Shown here: piece after piece, positions 35,056-43,304 of the stretch
How the letters are laid out: every line of letters begins with the position of its first letter
Position numbering within the stretch: the first letter of the stretch is position 1
Assembly (NCBI RefSeq): GCF_002937075.1
Contig: NZ_NHSJ01000039.1
Location: 1-64,000 of the forward strand
Direction of reading: 5' to 3'
Length of the DNA stretch: 64,000 bases
DNA from: Rhodoblastus sphagnicola
GTDB taxonomy: Bacteria > Pseudomonadota > Alphaproteobacteria > Rhizobiales > Beijerinckiaceae
Notes under the pieces: model-generated
Told to the model about the DNA's origin: nothing
Database searches by the model: none
Seen by the model: the letters and a program-made list of their open reading frames with translations, nothing else
Program-made: the position numbers and the translations under genes

Positions 35056-35427
35056 ACCCATCAATTGTCGTAGTAAATTCGTCGTCCAGAATTTTTTGGG
35101 AATCGAGGGCCTCGTTTATCAGAATTTGTGAGTTTCGAAACGCGCCTTCTTGTCCGCCGCACGGCGCCGTTGGTTGCACGACGAAGGACGGCTTATGGAG
35201 CCAAACCACCAAATTCTGGCGGCGTCCGCGTCCTTCCGCTTCCCGTCGGACTCGGTCGATCATGCCGCCTCAATCTGGCTCGCCTCCCTCTACATGTTGT
35301 GGGTGTATGCGTTAACCCGGTAGGCGCGATTGATTCCGTTGAACCCCTCATGCTGAGGAGGCGAGCAAAGCTCGCCGTCTCGAAGCGCGAGGGGATCAAC
35401 CCACGACGTTCTCAGCAGTCGCGTCGC
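35056..35427. other. Intergenic region with the right inverted repeat copy
   Basis: No gene is evident. The left part (35056-35240) has mixed composition without a coding frame; the right part carries the repeat at 35288-35384. Confidence 0.6.
35288..35384 (+). repeat. Right copy of the ~97-bp repeat bounding the islet
   Basis: This copy begins CTCTACATGTTGTGGGTGTA, continues through GCGTTAACCCGGTAGGCGCG and ACCCCTCATGCTGAGGAGGC, and ends GCCGTCTCGAAG. It is the inverted partner of 34089-34184. Confidence 0.75.
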
Positions 35428-35904
35428 CTAACCTCGCGCCGATGGGGCCAGCGCCCCGCCGCCCAACCGCGTCAGCAAATCCCGCACCTGCGCGTCGATC
35501 AGCGGCAGCGCCATGCGCGGCGGCGCGACGTCGATGTCGTGGACATGCCAATATTCGATGCGATCCGGCGCGCGCTCCAGCCAGGCGGGGAAGCGCGCCT
35601 GCATCAGCGGCAGGTGCTCCGCGCGTTTCAGCGCGACAATGTGATCGGCGCCGTCGAGATCCTCGACCGTGACCTGAAGCGGAGAGCGGGCGGAGTCGCG
35701 GTCGAAGGCGAGGCCGCGTTCGCTCAGGGCCTGCGCGGTGGCGCGCGCGATCGGGCCGATATTGCCGGAGCCGAGATCGACGGCGACGCCGCGCGAAAAC
35801 GACGTCCAGCCCGGACAGACGTCCGGCGCGAGGAAATTGAACAATTCTTCCGCGAACCGGCTGCGATAATAATTGCCGGTGCACAGGAACAGCACTTTTT
35901 TCAT
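35428..35904 (-). CDS. Low-molecular-weight phosphotyrosine phosphatase-like protein
   Basis: This 158-residue protein has the CX5R loop at the N-terminus (VLFLCTGNYYRSR, Cys8 and Arg14) and the LMW-PTP/arsenate reductase fold order. The general-acid loop, normally DP followed by an aromatic residue, reads WHVHDID near residue 115, so the canonical DP is not evident. It may act on phosphotyrosine, phospho-arginine or arsenate. ATG 35904 puts the loop at the standard position. It is transcribed alone toward the islet and lies upstream of the phosphoesterase gene tail. Confidence 0.82.
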   Translation of the reverse strand: MKKVLFLCTGNYYRSRFAEELFNFLAPDVCPGWTSFSRGVAVDLGSGNIGPIARATAQALSERGLAFDRDSARSPLQVTVEDLDGADHIVALKRAEHLPLMQARFPAWLERAPDRIEYWHVHDIDVAPPRMALPLIDAQVRDLLTRLGGGALAPSARG

Positions 35905-36014
35905 GGCGCGGCCTCGCGGCGGTGGTTTGCCCCGCCTATGCCACGGCCAAGAGCCAATGGCCATGTGTCATTGGCCATGTCATTCTCGCGCCGCCCGCCC
36001 GAAGGATCGCGCGA

Positions 36015-36857
36015 TCACTCGGCCGCGACGCGCCGCGCGGGCAGGGGCAACGCCGGCGTCTTGGCGGCCGGCGCGCGCTCGCTTTCGAGCAGCTTCCAGT
36101 GGATCAGCTCCAGCGACCCGTCGAAATTTTCGGCGATGGCCGTGCAGGATTCGACGAAATCGCCGGTGTTGACATAGGTGATTCCGTCGATATCGCGGAT
36201 CACGGCGTGGTGGATATGGCCGCAGACAATGCCGTCCACGCCGCGCCGGCGCGCTTCCGCGGCAAGCGTCTCCTCGAAGGCGCCGATGAAATTGACGGCG
36301 TCCTTGACCTTGAGCTTGGCCCATTGCGAGAACGACCAGTAGGGCAGGCCGACCTTTCTGCGGGCGCGGTTGAACCAGCAATTGATCCAGATGGCGAAAT
36401 CATAGGCCCAGTCGCCGAGATGGGCGAGCCAGCGGGCGTGGCGCACCACCACGTCGAACTGGTCGCCGTGGACGACGAGGAAAGTCTTGCCGTCGGCGGT
36501 CTTGTGGAGAATGTGGTCCTCGACCTCGACGCCGCCGAACTCCAAACCGACGAAGTCGCGGGCGAATTCGTCGTGATTGCCCGGCACGAACACGACGCGC
36601 GTCCCCTTGCGCACCTTGCGCAGCAGTTTTTGCATCACGTCATTGTGGGCCTGCGGCCAGTACCAGCCGCCCTTCAACCGCCAGCCGTCGATGATGTCGC
36701 CGACGAGGATCAACTCATCGGACTCGTTGTGCTTGAAAAAGTCGAGCAGAAGATCGGCCTGACACCCGCGCGTGCCAAGATGCACGTCGGAAATGAACAG
36801 GGTGCGGTAGCGCTTGGGCTCCGGTTCTTCGTCGTCTCGGTTCACAGTGTGGCTCAT
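36015..36857 (-). CDS. Calcineurin-like phosphoesterase (UDP-2,3-diacylglucosamine pyrophosphatase-related)
   Basis: This 280-residue metallophosphoesterase has the complete motif series: FISDVHLGTRGCQ near residue 20, LVGDIIDGW near 51, VPGNHDEF near 94, VVHGDQFD near 127 and GHIHHAVI near 212. The spacing and the YWPQ and WFNRARR segments resemble the LpxH-related group of alphaproteobacteria. A role in lipid A or another envelope pathway is possible. ATG 36857 begins MSHTVNRDDEEPEPKRYRTL; the longer upstream frame is not conserved-looking. It is divergent from the EamA transporter. Confidence 0.85.
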   Translation of the reverse strand: MSHTVNRDDEEPEPKRYRTLFISDVHLGTRGCQADLLLDFFKHNESDELILVGDIIDGWRLKGGWYWPQAHNDVMQKLLRKVRKGTRVVFVPGNHDEFARDFVGLEFGGVEVEDHILHKTADGKTFLVVHGDQFDVVVRHARWLAHLGDWAYDFAIWINCWFNRARRKVGLPYWSFSQWAKLKVKDAVNFIGAFEETLAAEARRRGVDGIVCGHIHHAVIRDIDGITYVNTGDFVESCTAIAENFDGSLELIHWKLLESERAPAAKTPALPLPARRVAAE

Positions 36858-36939
36858 GATCCGGCCTTCAGCCAATGAAGTCTCTTTGTGCTGCCACTCT
36901 ATTGTTGCGTCCCGATGACAAAGCTGGCATTCGCCGGGC

Positions 36940-37869
36940 ATGCTCAAGGGAATTCTGCTGAAAACGCTCTCGACCCTGGCCTTCACCGCCATGGCGCTGG
37001 GTGTGCGCGCGGCGGCCTCGACCGTGCCGGTGGCGGAAATCGTGTTCTATCGCTCACTTGTGGCGCTCGTCGTGCTGCTGGGCTGGCTGGGGCTGAGCGC
37101 GACGCTGTCCGGGGCGTGGCGGACGAAGCGGCCGCTCAGCCATCTCGGACGCGGCCTGTCCGGCGTCGCCGGCATGTTCTGCAATTTCACCGCGCTGGCG
37201 CTGCTGCCGTTCGCCGACGCCACCGCCTATTTCTACGCCTATCCGATCTTTGTCACCCTGATCGCCGGGCTGATCCTGCGCGAAAGCGTGCATGTCTCGC
37301 GCTGGCTGGCGGTGCTGATCGGCTTTGGCGGCGTGCTGGTCATGCTGTCGGAACATCTCGGCTTTGGCGCGGGTTTTGACGTGAAGATGCGGTTCGGGGC
37401 CGGCGTCGCCTTGATCGGGGCGCTGTGCGCGGCGCTGTCCATCGTGCAGACGCGCCGCCTCGCCCAACTCGAAACCACGGGCGCCATCGTGTTCTACTTC
37501 ACCTGCTCCTGCGCGTTCTTCGGCGGTCTGATGCTGGTGGCGACGCGCCTGTTCCCGGCGCTCGGGGGCGCTTATGTCGCCCCCGACGGCCGCGCCTGGA
37601 CGGGCCTGATCGTCGCGGGCGTCGCCGGCGGCGCGGCGCAAATCCTCGCCACCGCCTCCTATCGCTACGCCGACGCCTCGCTGCTGGCGGCGTTCGACTA
37701 TCTCGCCATGGTCTGGGCGCTGCTCGCCAGCCTGGCGCTTTACGGCGAGACGCCGTCGCTCGCCGTGCTGGTCGGCGCCGCCGCCATCACCGTCGCCGGT
37801 CTGTTGGCCGTGAGCGAAAGACGCTTCCAAAAAGCCATAAAATTCGTTATTCCAAACAAAATCGTTTAG
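36940..37869 (+). CDS. EamA/DMT-family transporter
   Basis: This 309-residue protein has about ten hydrophobic segments in two EamA repeats. It begins MLKGILLKTLSTLAFTAMALGVRAA and has the PVAEIVFYRSLVALVVLL pattern at helix 2, typical of the drug/metabolite transporter superfamily. The substrate is not predictable. The cupin regulator gene begins 27 bases after its stop on the same strand, suggesting joint transcription or local regulation. Confidence 0.88.
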   Translation: MLKGILLKTLSTLAFTAMALGVRAAASTVPVAEIVFYRSLVALVVLLGWLGLSATLSGAWRTKRPLSHLGRGLSGVAGMFCNFTALALLPFADATAYFYAYPIFVTLIAGLILRESVHVSRWLAVLIGFGGVLVMLSEHLGFGAGFDVKMRFGAGVALIGALCAALSIVQTRRLAQLETTGAIVFYFTCSCAFFGGLMLVATRLFPALGGAYVAPDGRAWTGLIVAGVAGGAAQILATASYRYADASLLAAFDYLAMVWALLASLALYGETPSLAVLVGAAAITVAGLLAVSERRFQKAIKFVIPNKIV

Positions 37870-37895
37870 AATTCCGAACGGGGCGCGTCGTCGCG

Positions 37896-38513
37896 ATGGG
37901 CGTCGAAGGCAAAGACAAGCAGAAAGTGCTGGAGGCGGGCGCGCATGCGCTGGCCGGGCAACTCGGCAAGACCGTGCAGCGGCTGCGCAAGGCCTCCAAC
38001 CTGTCGCTGTCGGAACTGTCGGACCAGGCGGGCGTGGCCAAGTCCATCATCAGCCAGATCGAGCGCAACGAAACCAACCCGACCCTGGTGACGCTGTGGC
38101 GGCTGGCGCAGGCGCTGGACGTCAGCATCGAGCAGGTTTTGCGCGAGGACGAGGATTCCGCCTTCCTGGAGAAAATGTCGCGCAACGACACGCCGTTTCT
38201 GGTGTCCGACGACGGCAAATGCCGGCTGGGCATCACCGGCTGGAGCAAGACCATCGACTGGCTGCAATGGTATGATTTCTTCGCCGAGCCGGGCGGGGTG
38301 CTGGCCTCGGACGCCCACCAGCGCGGCGCGATGGAATCGCTCACCGTGCTCGAAGGCGAATTGCAGGTGGAATCCGGCGACGAGACCGAAACGGCCCATG
38401 CCGGCGACACCTTGCGCTACCGCGCCGACCGTCCGCACCTGATTCGCAACGCCGGAACGATCCCCGCGCGCGCCCTGATGATCTGCATTTTGCGCGCGGC
38501 GGCGATGGAGTGA
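37896..38513 (+). CDS. XRE-family regulator with C-terminal cupin domain
   Basis: This 205-residue protein has an HTH (residues ~24-78, GKTVQRLRKASNLSLSELSDQAGVAKSIISQIERNETNPTLVTLWRLAQALDV) followed by a small cupin barrel (residues ~125-200, ESLTVLEGELQVESG and AGDTLRYRADRPHLIRNAG). Members of this HTH-cupin group sense small ligands and control adjacent metabolic or efflux genes. Its neighbour, the EamA transporter, is the obvious candidate target. The frame extends upstream into the transporter gene, but ATG 37896 is the natural start. Confidence 0.88.
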   Translation: MGVEGKDKQKVLEAGAHALAGQLGKTVQRLRKASNLSLSELSDQAGVAKSIISQIERNETNPTLVTLWRLAQALDVSIEQVLREDEDSAFLEKMSRNDTPFLVSDDGKCRLGITGWSKTIDWLQWYDFFAEPGGVLASDAHQRGAMESLTVLEGELQVESGDETETAHAGDTLRYRADRPHLIRNAGTIPARALMICILRAAAME

Positions 38514-38958
38514 CGCCAAATCCGAAAGGATCATTCGGATTGGGTATTCCGATCAACGGGCAGGTCTGTGTTTTTCGAATGGCTGTCATGACCTGAACGA
38601 ATGGAAGCCGGCGTTGGCTCGGGCGCCCGCCCTCATGGGCGCGGAGGGCGCCCGCTGTCATTTCGCCGGGCGCAACCCGATGGATTACATTGCCGCGTCA
38701 GGACAGCAAAGCTTCACCGGCGCGGTCGGACTTGTCAGGCCTCCGTCGGAGGCTTGCAGATAAAATCAATGTAACACAATTACATATCTCATGATTTTGC
38801 GGCGGGCGTCCCGGCGGGTTTCGAGCGCCGTCGCGTCTTTCATCTGCGTCGCCCCCAAGCTGATCCGCCGCCTCGCTTCGGCCAGGGTTGGCCGCCCTGA
38901 AGCGTCCGGCTCGGGGAATGACACCCTAGAAATTTGTTTTTACGGGGAAACTCCCGCA
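38514..38958. other. Intergenic region
   Basis: No convincing gene is seen in these 445 bases. There is an imperfect GC hairpin with GGGCGCCC in both arms (38626-38656) and a GCCTCC-GTC-GGAGGC hairpin (38741-38755) without a following T-run, so neither is called a terminator. Confidence 0.6.
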
Positions 38959-39294
38959 ATGGCCCGAACAAATGCAACCCAGCGGTTGGTTGTGTCTGAC
39001 GTATCGGTCATAAACATTGAATTGGTACGTAAGGTAATGTGTGGAGTCGGCGACATGGGGGAAAGTATAGAATCGGTCGCGGAACAGGCCTTGATCAAAC
39101 TGCTGTTCGCGCTGTCCGATCTGGAAAGCCACGGTTTGCCCACGCGACACCTGTCGGACGCCAGGGAGCAACTCGTCTCCGCAATCGAAATTCTTTCCCG
39201 TGTCGCGCCGCGCTTCGATGACGCCAGGGGAGTCGGCCGGCCCGTCGGCGCGTCCTGCGTGAATTGTCGTCGGGAGCGGAAACATTACGTTTAG
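38959..39294 (+). CDS. Hypothetical small protein
   Basis: This 111-residue open frame begins MARTNATQRLVVSDVSVINIELVRK. It contains a helical middle (ESIESVAEQALIKLLFALSDLESHGL) and a short cysteine pair, ASCVNCRRERKHYV, at the end. No family is recognised and the ribosome site is weak. The frame is open upstream to 38791, but composition there looks non-coding. An antisense frame covers the same bases, so coding status is not certain. It converges on the kinase gene, leaving 15 bases between stops. Confidence 0.4.
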   Translation: MARTNATQRLVVSDVSVINIELVRKVMCGVGDMGESIESVAEQALIKLLFALSDLESHGLPTRHLSDAREQLVSAIEILSRVAPRFDDARGVGRPVGASCVNCRRERKHYV

Positions 39295-39309
39295 CGGGAC
39301 GGCGGAGGT

Positions 39310-40935
39310 TTAGCGGGACGGTGGCGCGGCCAAGGTGGTCCGCGCCAGAGCCAGCGCCCGCTCCGCGAGTTCGGGCTGTGACGAATCGAGTCGCACCCAG
39401 GAAATTTCCCCCACGGGACGCTGCAACTGGGCGTAAAGCACGGATTCGTCGGCGTCCGACGCGCCCTTGGGGCGCTCGCGCACGCGCTGGCGCAATATCT
39501 CGGGGTCGGCCTCCAGCCACAGGCCGAGAAACGGAACCTTGGCCTCGCGCGCCAGCTTTTCCACCGAATCGCGCTCCTCCTGCGCGGCATAAACCGCATC
39601 GATCACCACCGCGCGGCCCTGGTTCAGCGCGTCGAGCGCGCGCGACAGCAGCCGCAGGTAGACGGCGGCGGTGATGTTCATGGCGTAGGCTTCCGGCGGC
39701 AGCTTGTCGCTCGGCCGCAGCTTGTGCATGGCCTTTCGGGTGCGATCGGAGTTCAGCGACCGCGCGCCGGGCGGCGGTCCGATCTCCGAGGCGATCATCG
39801 CGGCCAGCGTCGATTTGCCCGTGCCGCTCAGCCCCCCGATCACGATCAGCATTTTCCCGCGGGGCGCGAGCAGATCCTCGGCAAGGCTGAAATAGGCCCG
39901 CGCCTCGTCCTCGTGCTCCTTGACGCCGCCGCCATGGCCGGTGCGCGCCTGGCCGCTGGCGATATGGGCGCGGATGGCGGCGCGCAGCGCCATGAAGAAG
40001 GGCAGCGCGGCATAGCCGTCGCGGATCTTCGCGGGCAGATCGGCCTGGGTGCGCATGAAAAAGGCGCTGACGTAGCGGTTGTACAGCAGGTTGGCGAGGT
40101 CGCGCCGCCCGCATAGCCACAAATCCATCAGGGTGAAGGCGACGTCGTAGAGCACGTCGATGCGGGCGAGCGCCTCGTCGAATTCGATGCAGTCGAACAG
40201 GGTGGGCCGACCCTGGAACAGGCAGATGTTGCGCAGATAGAGATCGCCATGGCACAGCCGCACGAAGCCGTTTTTCGCGCGCGCGTCGAGCAGGGGGGCG
40301 ATTCGCGCCAGTTCGTCGCGGAATTTGCCCTCGACGCGCGCGACATCATCAGGCGCGAACAGATGGCAGCCTTCAAAACTCTTGTCGTTGAGGTCGAGCA
40401 GATGCGCCATGGCGGCGGCGCCCTCGGCCTGGGGAAAGCGCTCGGCGCTGGCGTGAAACCGCGCCAGCGTTTCGGCGAGCGCGTCGATATGGGCGGGTTC
40501 GAGCCTGTGGTCGCGCGCCATCACGTCGAACAGGTCGGATTCCTTGAAACGCCGCATCACCACGATGCAGTCGACCCGCTCGCCCGGCCCGTCGAAGCCG
40601 AGTTTTCCCTCCGAGCGGGTGATCGCGCGCAAACCGAGATAAAGCCCCGGCGCGGCGCGGGCGTTCAGGGCGATTTCGGCGCGGCAGGCGGCCTCGCGCT
40701 TTTCCGGCGTGGAGAAATCCAGATAGGGAAACAGCACGGCGCGCTTGAGCTTGAACACGAGATCGCCGGCCAGCAGCACGATGGAGACATGGGTCTCCTT
40801 GACATCGACGGGGCAGGGAGAGCCGTCGGACGAGGAGCTTCCGGGCGTCGAAAGACGCCCGTCTGGCGAGGAGCTTGCGCAGGCCTCGGCGGCCAGCGCC
40901 TCCTTGAGGAAGGCGATGGTGTCTTCTTGCGCCAT
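39310..40935 (-). CDS. Aminoglycoside phosphotransferase-like / P-loop kinase fusion protein
   Basis: This 541-residue two-domain protein has an N-terminal aminoglycoside-phosphotransferase-fold half with THVSIVLLAGDLVFKLKRAV near residue 48, the catalytic HGDLYLRN near 229 and the metal-binding DCIEFDE near 243. The C-terminal half is a P-loop kinase or AAA-like domain with GGLSGTGKST near 368-377 and an NSD-RTRKAMH segment. Such fusions are common in proteobacteria but uncharacterised. A 54-base palindromic unit appears inserted in frame near residue 20-37. Its ATG follows the SGNH gene stop by one base, so it is the third gene of a leftward operon. Confidence 0.82.
   Translation of the reverse strand: MAQEDTIAFLKEALAAEACASSSPDGRLSTPGSSSSDGSPCPVDVKETHVSIVLLAGDLVFKLKRAVLFPYLDFSTPEKREAACRAEIALNARAAPGLYLGLRAITRSEGKLGFDGPGERVDCIVVMRRFKESDLFDVMARDHRLEPAHIDALAETLARFHASAERFPQAEGAAAMAHLLDLNDKSFEGCHLFAPDDVARVEGKFRDELARIAPLLDARAKNGFVRLCHGDLYLRNICLFQGRPTLFDCIEFDEALARIDVLYDVAFTLMDLWLCGRRDLANLLYNRYVSAFFMRTQADLPAKIRDGYAALPFFMALRAAIRAHIASGQARTGHGGGVKEHEDEARAYFSLAEDLLAPRGKMLIVIGGLSGTGKSTLAAMIASEIGPPPGARSLNSDRTRKAMHKLRPSDKLPPEAYAMNITAAVYLRLLSRALDALNQGRAVVIDAVYAAQEERDSVEKLAREAKVPFLGLWLEADPEILRQRVRERPKGASDADESVLYAQLQRPVGEISWVRLDSSQPELAERALALARTTLAAPPSR
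40823..40876. repeat. Palindromic unit inside the kinase gene
   Basis: Two 18-base direct copies, CCGTCGGACGAGGAGCTT (40823) and CCGTCTGGCGAGGAGCTT (40859), flank a hairpin GGGCGTC-GAAA-GACGCCC (40843-40860). The total of 54 bases equals 18 codons. A related CGAAAGACG...CGTC hairpin occurs in the intergenic repeat at 22.7 kb. Confidence 0.75.
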
Positions 40936-40936
40936 G

Positions 40937-41683
40937 TCAGGGCTCGATCACGGGGGCGGGGCGGGTGCGGCGCAGCACCAGATTGGCGGCCAAAGCCTGC
41001 GCCACCTGGGCGGCGAGGCATTCGCCGCCGGTTTCGACCGGCAAGGGATTGTCGCCCAGGTCGGCGCGGGCGCGGGCGCGGGCGGCGACCTGCACGGCTT
41101 CGGCGCGGCGGACGTAGAACACGTTTTCGGCGGCCGCGACCTTGCGCGTCGCCTCGCGAATCGCCACGACCTCGGACTCGTCGTGCAGCCAGGGATTGGC
41201 CTCAAAGCCGACCAGCAGCACGTCGGCGCCCGCGCCCTTCGCCCAGCGCACGCCGTCCGAGAGGCTGTCCTCATAGCTGCCGGGGTCGACATGGGCGAGC
41301 GCGTCATTGCCGCCGACCTGCCAGATCAGCAGGTCCGGGCGTTGCAGGGCGAATTCGGTGTGGATGCGCTCCCGCGCGTCGCCGACGGTCTCGCCGGACA
41401 TCGGGCGGTTGACGACGACCACGTCGATGCCGTTAAGCGCCTTCTCCAGCAGGCTTTCCAGCATGGCCGGGTAGGAGCGCCGGGCGCCGCGCCCGCCGCC
41501 GGCGGCGCCGATGATCAGCAGCCGCAATTTCTTGTCCGCCCGCGCCAGCGCCGCGGTCACGAAGGGCAGGGGCGCCGGCGTCGCCAGGCTTTCGCTGACC
41601 GGCTCGCACCGATCCTCAGCCCAAGCCGGAGTCAAACAAGCCGGAGCCAGACCGCCGAGCGCGCCGGCGAGCAAGCACGCCAT
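40937..41683 (-). CDS. SGNH/GDSL-family hydrolase, exported
   Basis: This 248-residue protein has a signal peptide (MACLLAGALGGLAPACLTPAWA) followed by an SGNH-fold domain. LLIIGAAGGGRGARRSYPAML takes the place of the usual GDS block, with VVVNRPMSGETVGDARERI and WQVGGNDAL (Gly-Asn block) following. The canonical GDS serine is not obvious because the block reads GAAGGGRGARRS, so activity is uncertain. Start ATG 41683 overlaps the OpgC stop by one base (TGATG) and gives a proper signal peptide; a start at 41755 would not. Confidence 0.72.
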   Translation of the reverse strand: MACLLAGALGGLAPACLTPAWAEDRCEPVSESLATPAPLPFVTAALARADKKLRLLIIGAAGGGRGARRSYPAMLESLLEKALNGIDVVVVNRPMSGETVGDARERIHTEFALQRPDLLIWQVGGNDALAHVDPGSYEDSLSDGVRWAKGAGADVLLVGFEANPWLHDESEVVAIREATRKVAAAENVFYVRRAEAVQVAARARARADLGDNPLPVETGGECLAAQVAQALAANLVLRRTRPAPVIEP

Positions 41684-42795
41684 CAGGCCTTTTCGGGCGC
41701 GGGCGCCGTTTTCGCCCGCCCGCCGCCATGCCTTTGCCGCCACTCGGTCAACCATGCCGTAAAGCCCAATCCCGCCGCGCCAACACCTAGCACGAGCCAG
41801 TCGATTTCCCAACGCCCGTTGAAGGCGTAGCGCGCCACCTGGCCGCACAGGCTGAGCAGCGAGGCGACGCAGAACACATTGAGCGAATTGCGCCCGAGCA
41901 TGGAGAAATACCGCGCCAAAGGTCCGGCGTAACGCTGAATATAGGTGAAGGCGCCGCCGAAGAAACAGGCCAGCGCGAGGCAATGAATGGCGCGCGCCGG
42001 CGACAGATAGGTCTTGTCGAACAGGAAGAACAGTTTCGGGTCGGGCAGATTGGCCGGGTCGGGCGAGAAATCCCCAAGCGCTATGGCCGCGCCGAGCAGG
42101 GTCTCCAGCCCCGCCAGCACGAAAAACACCTTTTTCACGCGCGGCGACAGTCTGGCGTAGCCGTTCGGCCCGGACAGCAGGAAACCCAGCACGAAGATGA
42201 ACTGCCAGGCCGAGGGCGAGAAGAACCAGTTGCCCTCCACCGGCCAGGTCGGCAGGTTGAAGCCGGTGGCGACGGTGTAGAGATAAAGCGTCAGCGACAG
42301 CGGAAACACCAGCCAGGGCGTGAGGCGATGGATCACGGCTATGGTCGGCGCGCAGGCCATCAGCACCACATAGAGCGGCAATATGTTAAAATAGCCGAGC
42401 TGGTAGCGCAGCGCGACCAGCCCGATATGGGCCTCGATCGGATCCTCGAACGCGGCGGCGGCATTGTGCCATTGCAGGATATAGGGCTGCTCCAGCATGG
42501 TGGCCGCGCCGGCGAGAATGGCGAGCGCGAGGAAGGAAATGATAAGTTGCGCGAAATAGATGGTCAGCGCCCGCCCGCCGAGGCGGTAGAGCGCCACCGC
42601 CAGCGGCTGTATCGACAGCGAGTCCACCACGAAGCGCAGCGACACCCCGGCGAGGAACACGAACAGTTCGGCGGAATCCGACAGCGAATATTCGCGCAGG
42701 GTGTAGCGCTCGAAAATATTTCCGGGCACATGGGTGATGAAAATGGTGAGCAGCGCGTAGCCGCGCCAGAAATCGATCGAATTCGGCGCCCTCAT
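41683..42795 (-). CDS. OpgC-family membrane acyltransferase
   Basis: This 370-residue protein has about ten hydrophobic segments and begins RAPNSIDFWRGYALLTIFITHVPGNIFERYTLREYSLSDSAELFVFLAGVS, the OpgC pattern with conserved Arg, His and Asp residues in the first membrane segments. OpgC adds succinyl groups to periplasmic glucans in other proteobacteria. It heads a leftward operon with the SGNH protein and the kinase fusion, consistent with periplasmic or surface glycan modification and removal. That role is inferred from family and context. Confidence 0.85.
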   Translation of the reverse strand: MRAPNSIDFWRGYALLTIFITHVPGNIFERYTLREYSLSDSAELFVFLAGVSLRFVVDSLSIQPLAVALYRLGGRALTIYFAQLIISFLALAILAGAATMLEQPYILQWHNAAAAFEDPIEAHIGLVALRYQLGYFNILPLYVVLMACAPTIAVIHRLTPWLVFPLSLTLYLYTVATGFNLPTWPVEGNWFFSPSAWQFIFVLGFLLSGPNGYARLSPRVKKVFFVLAGLETLLGAAIALGDFSPDPANLPDPKLFFLFDKTYLSPARAIHCLALACFFGGAFTYIQRYAGPLARYFSMLGRNSLNVFCVASLLSLCGQVARYAFNGRWEIDWLVLGVGAAGLGFTAWLTEWRQRHGGGRAKTAPAPEKA

Positions 42796-42835
42796 GCCCG
42801 TCCCGCCATGGATTGCGCCGGATACGGCGGCTTGG

Positions 42836-43177
42836 TCAGACCGCGAAACTCGATCCGCAGCCGCAGGAGGCGGTCGCGTTGGGATTATCGACCCGGAACG
42901 ACGACCCCATCAGGTCGTCGACGAAATCGAACGTCGAGCCCTTCATGAAGTCGAGCGCGACGGAATCGACGGCGATGCGCGCCTCGTCCTGCGCCAGGAT
43001 GATGTCGTCGGGTTCGCATTTTTCCGCGATATCAAAGCTGTACTGAAAACCGGAGCAGCCGCCGCCGTTCACGGAAATGCGCAGCCAGGAGCCTTGGGGC
43101 TCGCCGCGTAATATTTCCGCGACGCGCTTCTTCGCCGCGTCGGTGGCGATGATTTCGCTCGCTTGCGCATCGGTCAT
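42836..43177 (-). CDS. erpA: Fe-S cluster insertion protein (ErpA/IscA type)
   Basis: This 113-residue A-type carrier has NGGGCSGFQYSFDIAEK near residue 38 and ASCGCGSSFAV at the C-terminus, carrying the three cluster-binding cysteines. The spacing and the GGGCSGFQY motif fit ErpA. It delivers Fe-S clusters to enzymes such as those of isoprenoid synthesis. It is divergent from dgt across 127 bases. The erpA-dgt neighbourhood recurs in Hyphomicrobiales. Confidence 0.92.
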   Translation of the reverse strand: MTDAQASEIIATDAAKKRVAEILRGEPQGSWLRISVNGGGCSGFQYSFDIAEKCEPDDIILAQDEARIAVDSVALDFMKGSTFDFVDDLMGSSFRVDNPNATASCGCGSSFAV

Positions 43178-43304
43178 GCAAAATTCTCCTGTGTGTCGAA
43201 AATAGTCCTCCGCGCGACGCGGTCAATGCGAAGCCTCCATTTTTCGGCTAAACGGGGCGAGTTTGTCTCTGACCCGAAGTTCTTGCCTGACCTGAGGTCG
43301 CGCC

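Noticed and set aside
38626-38760. Terminators downstream of the cupin regulator
   Set aside because: Both hairpins lack a T-run and lie more than 100 bases from the stop.
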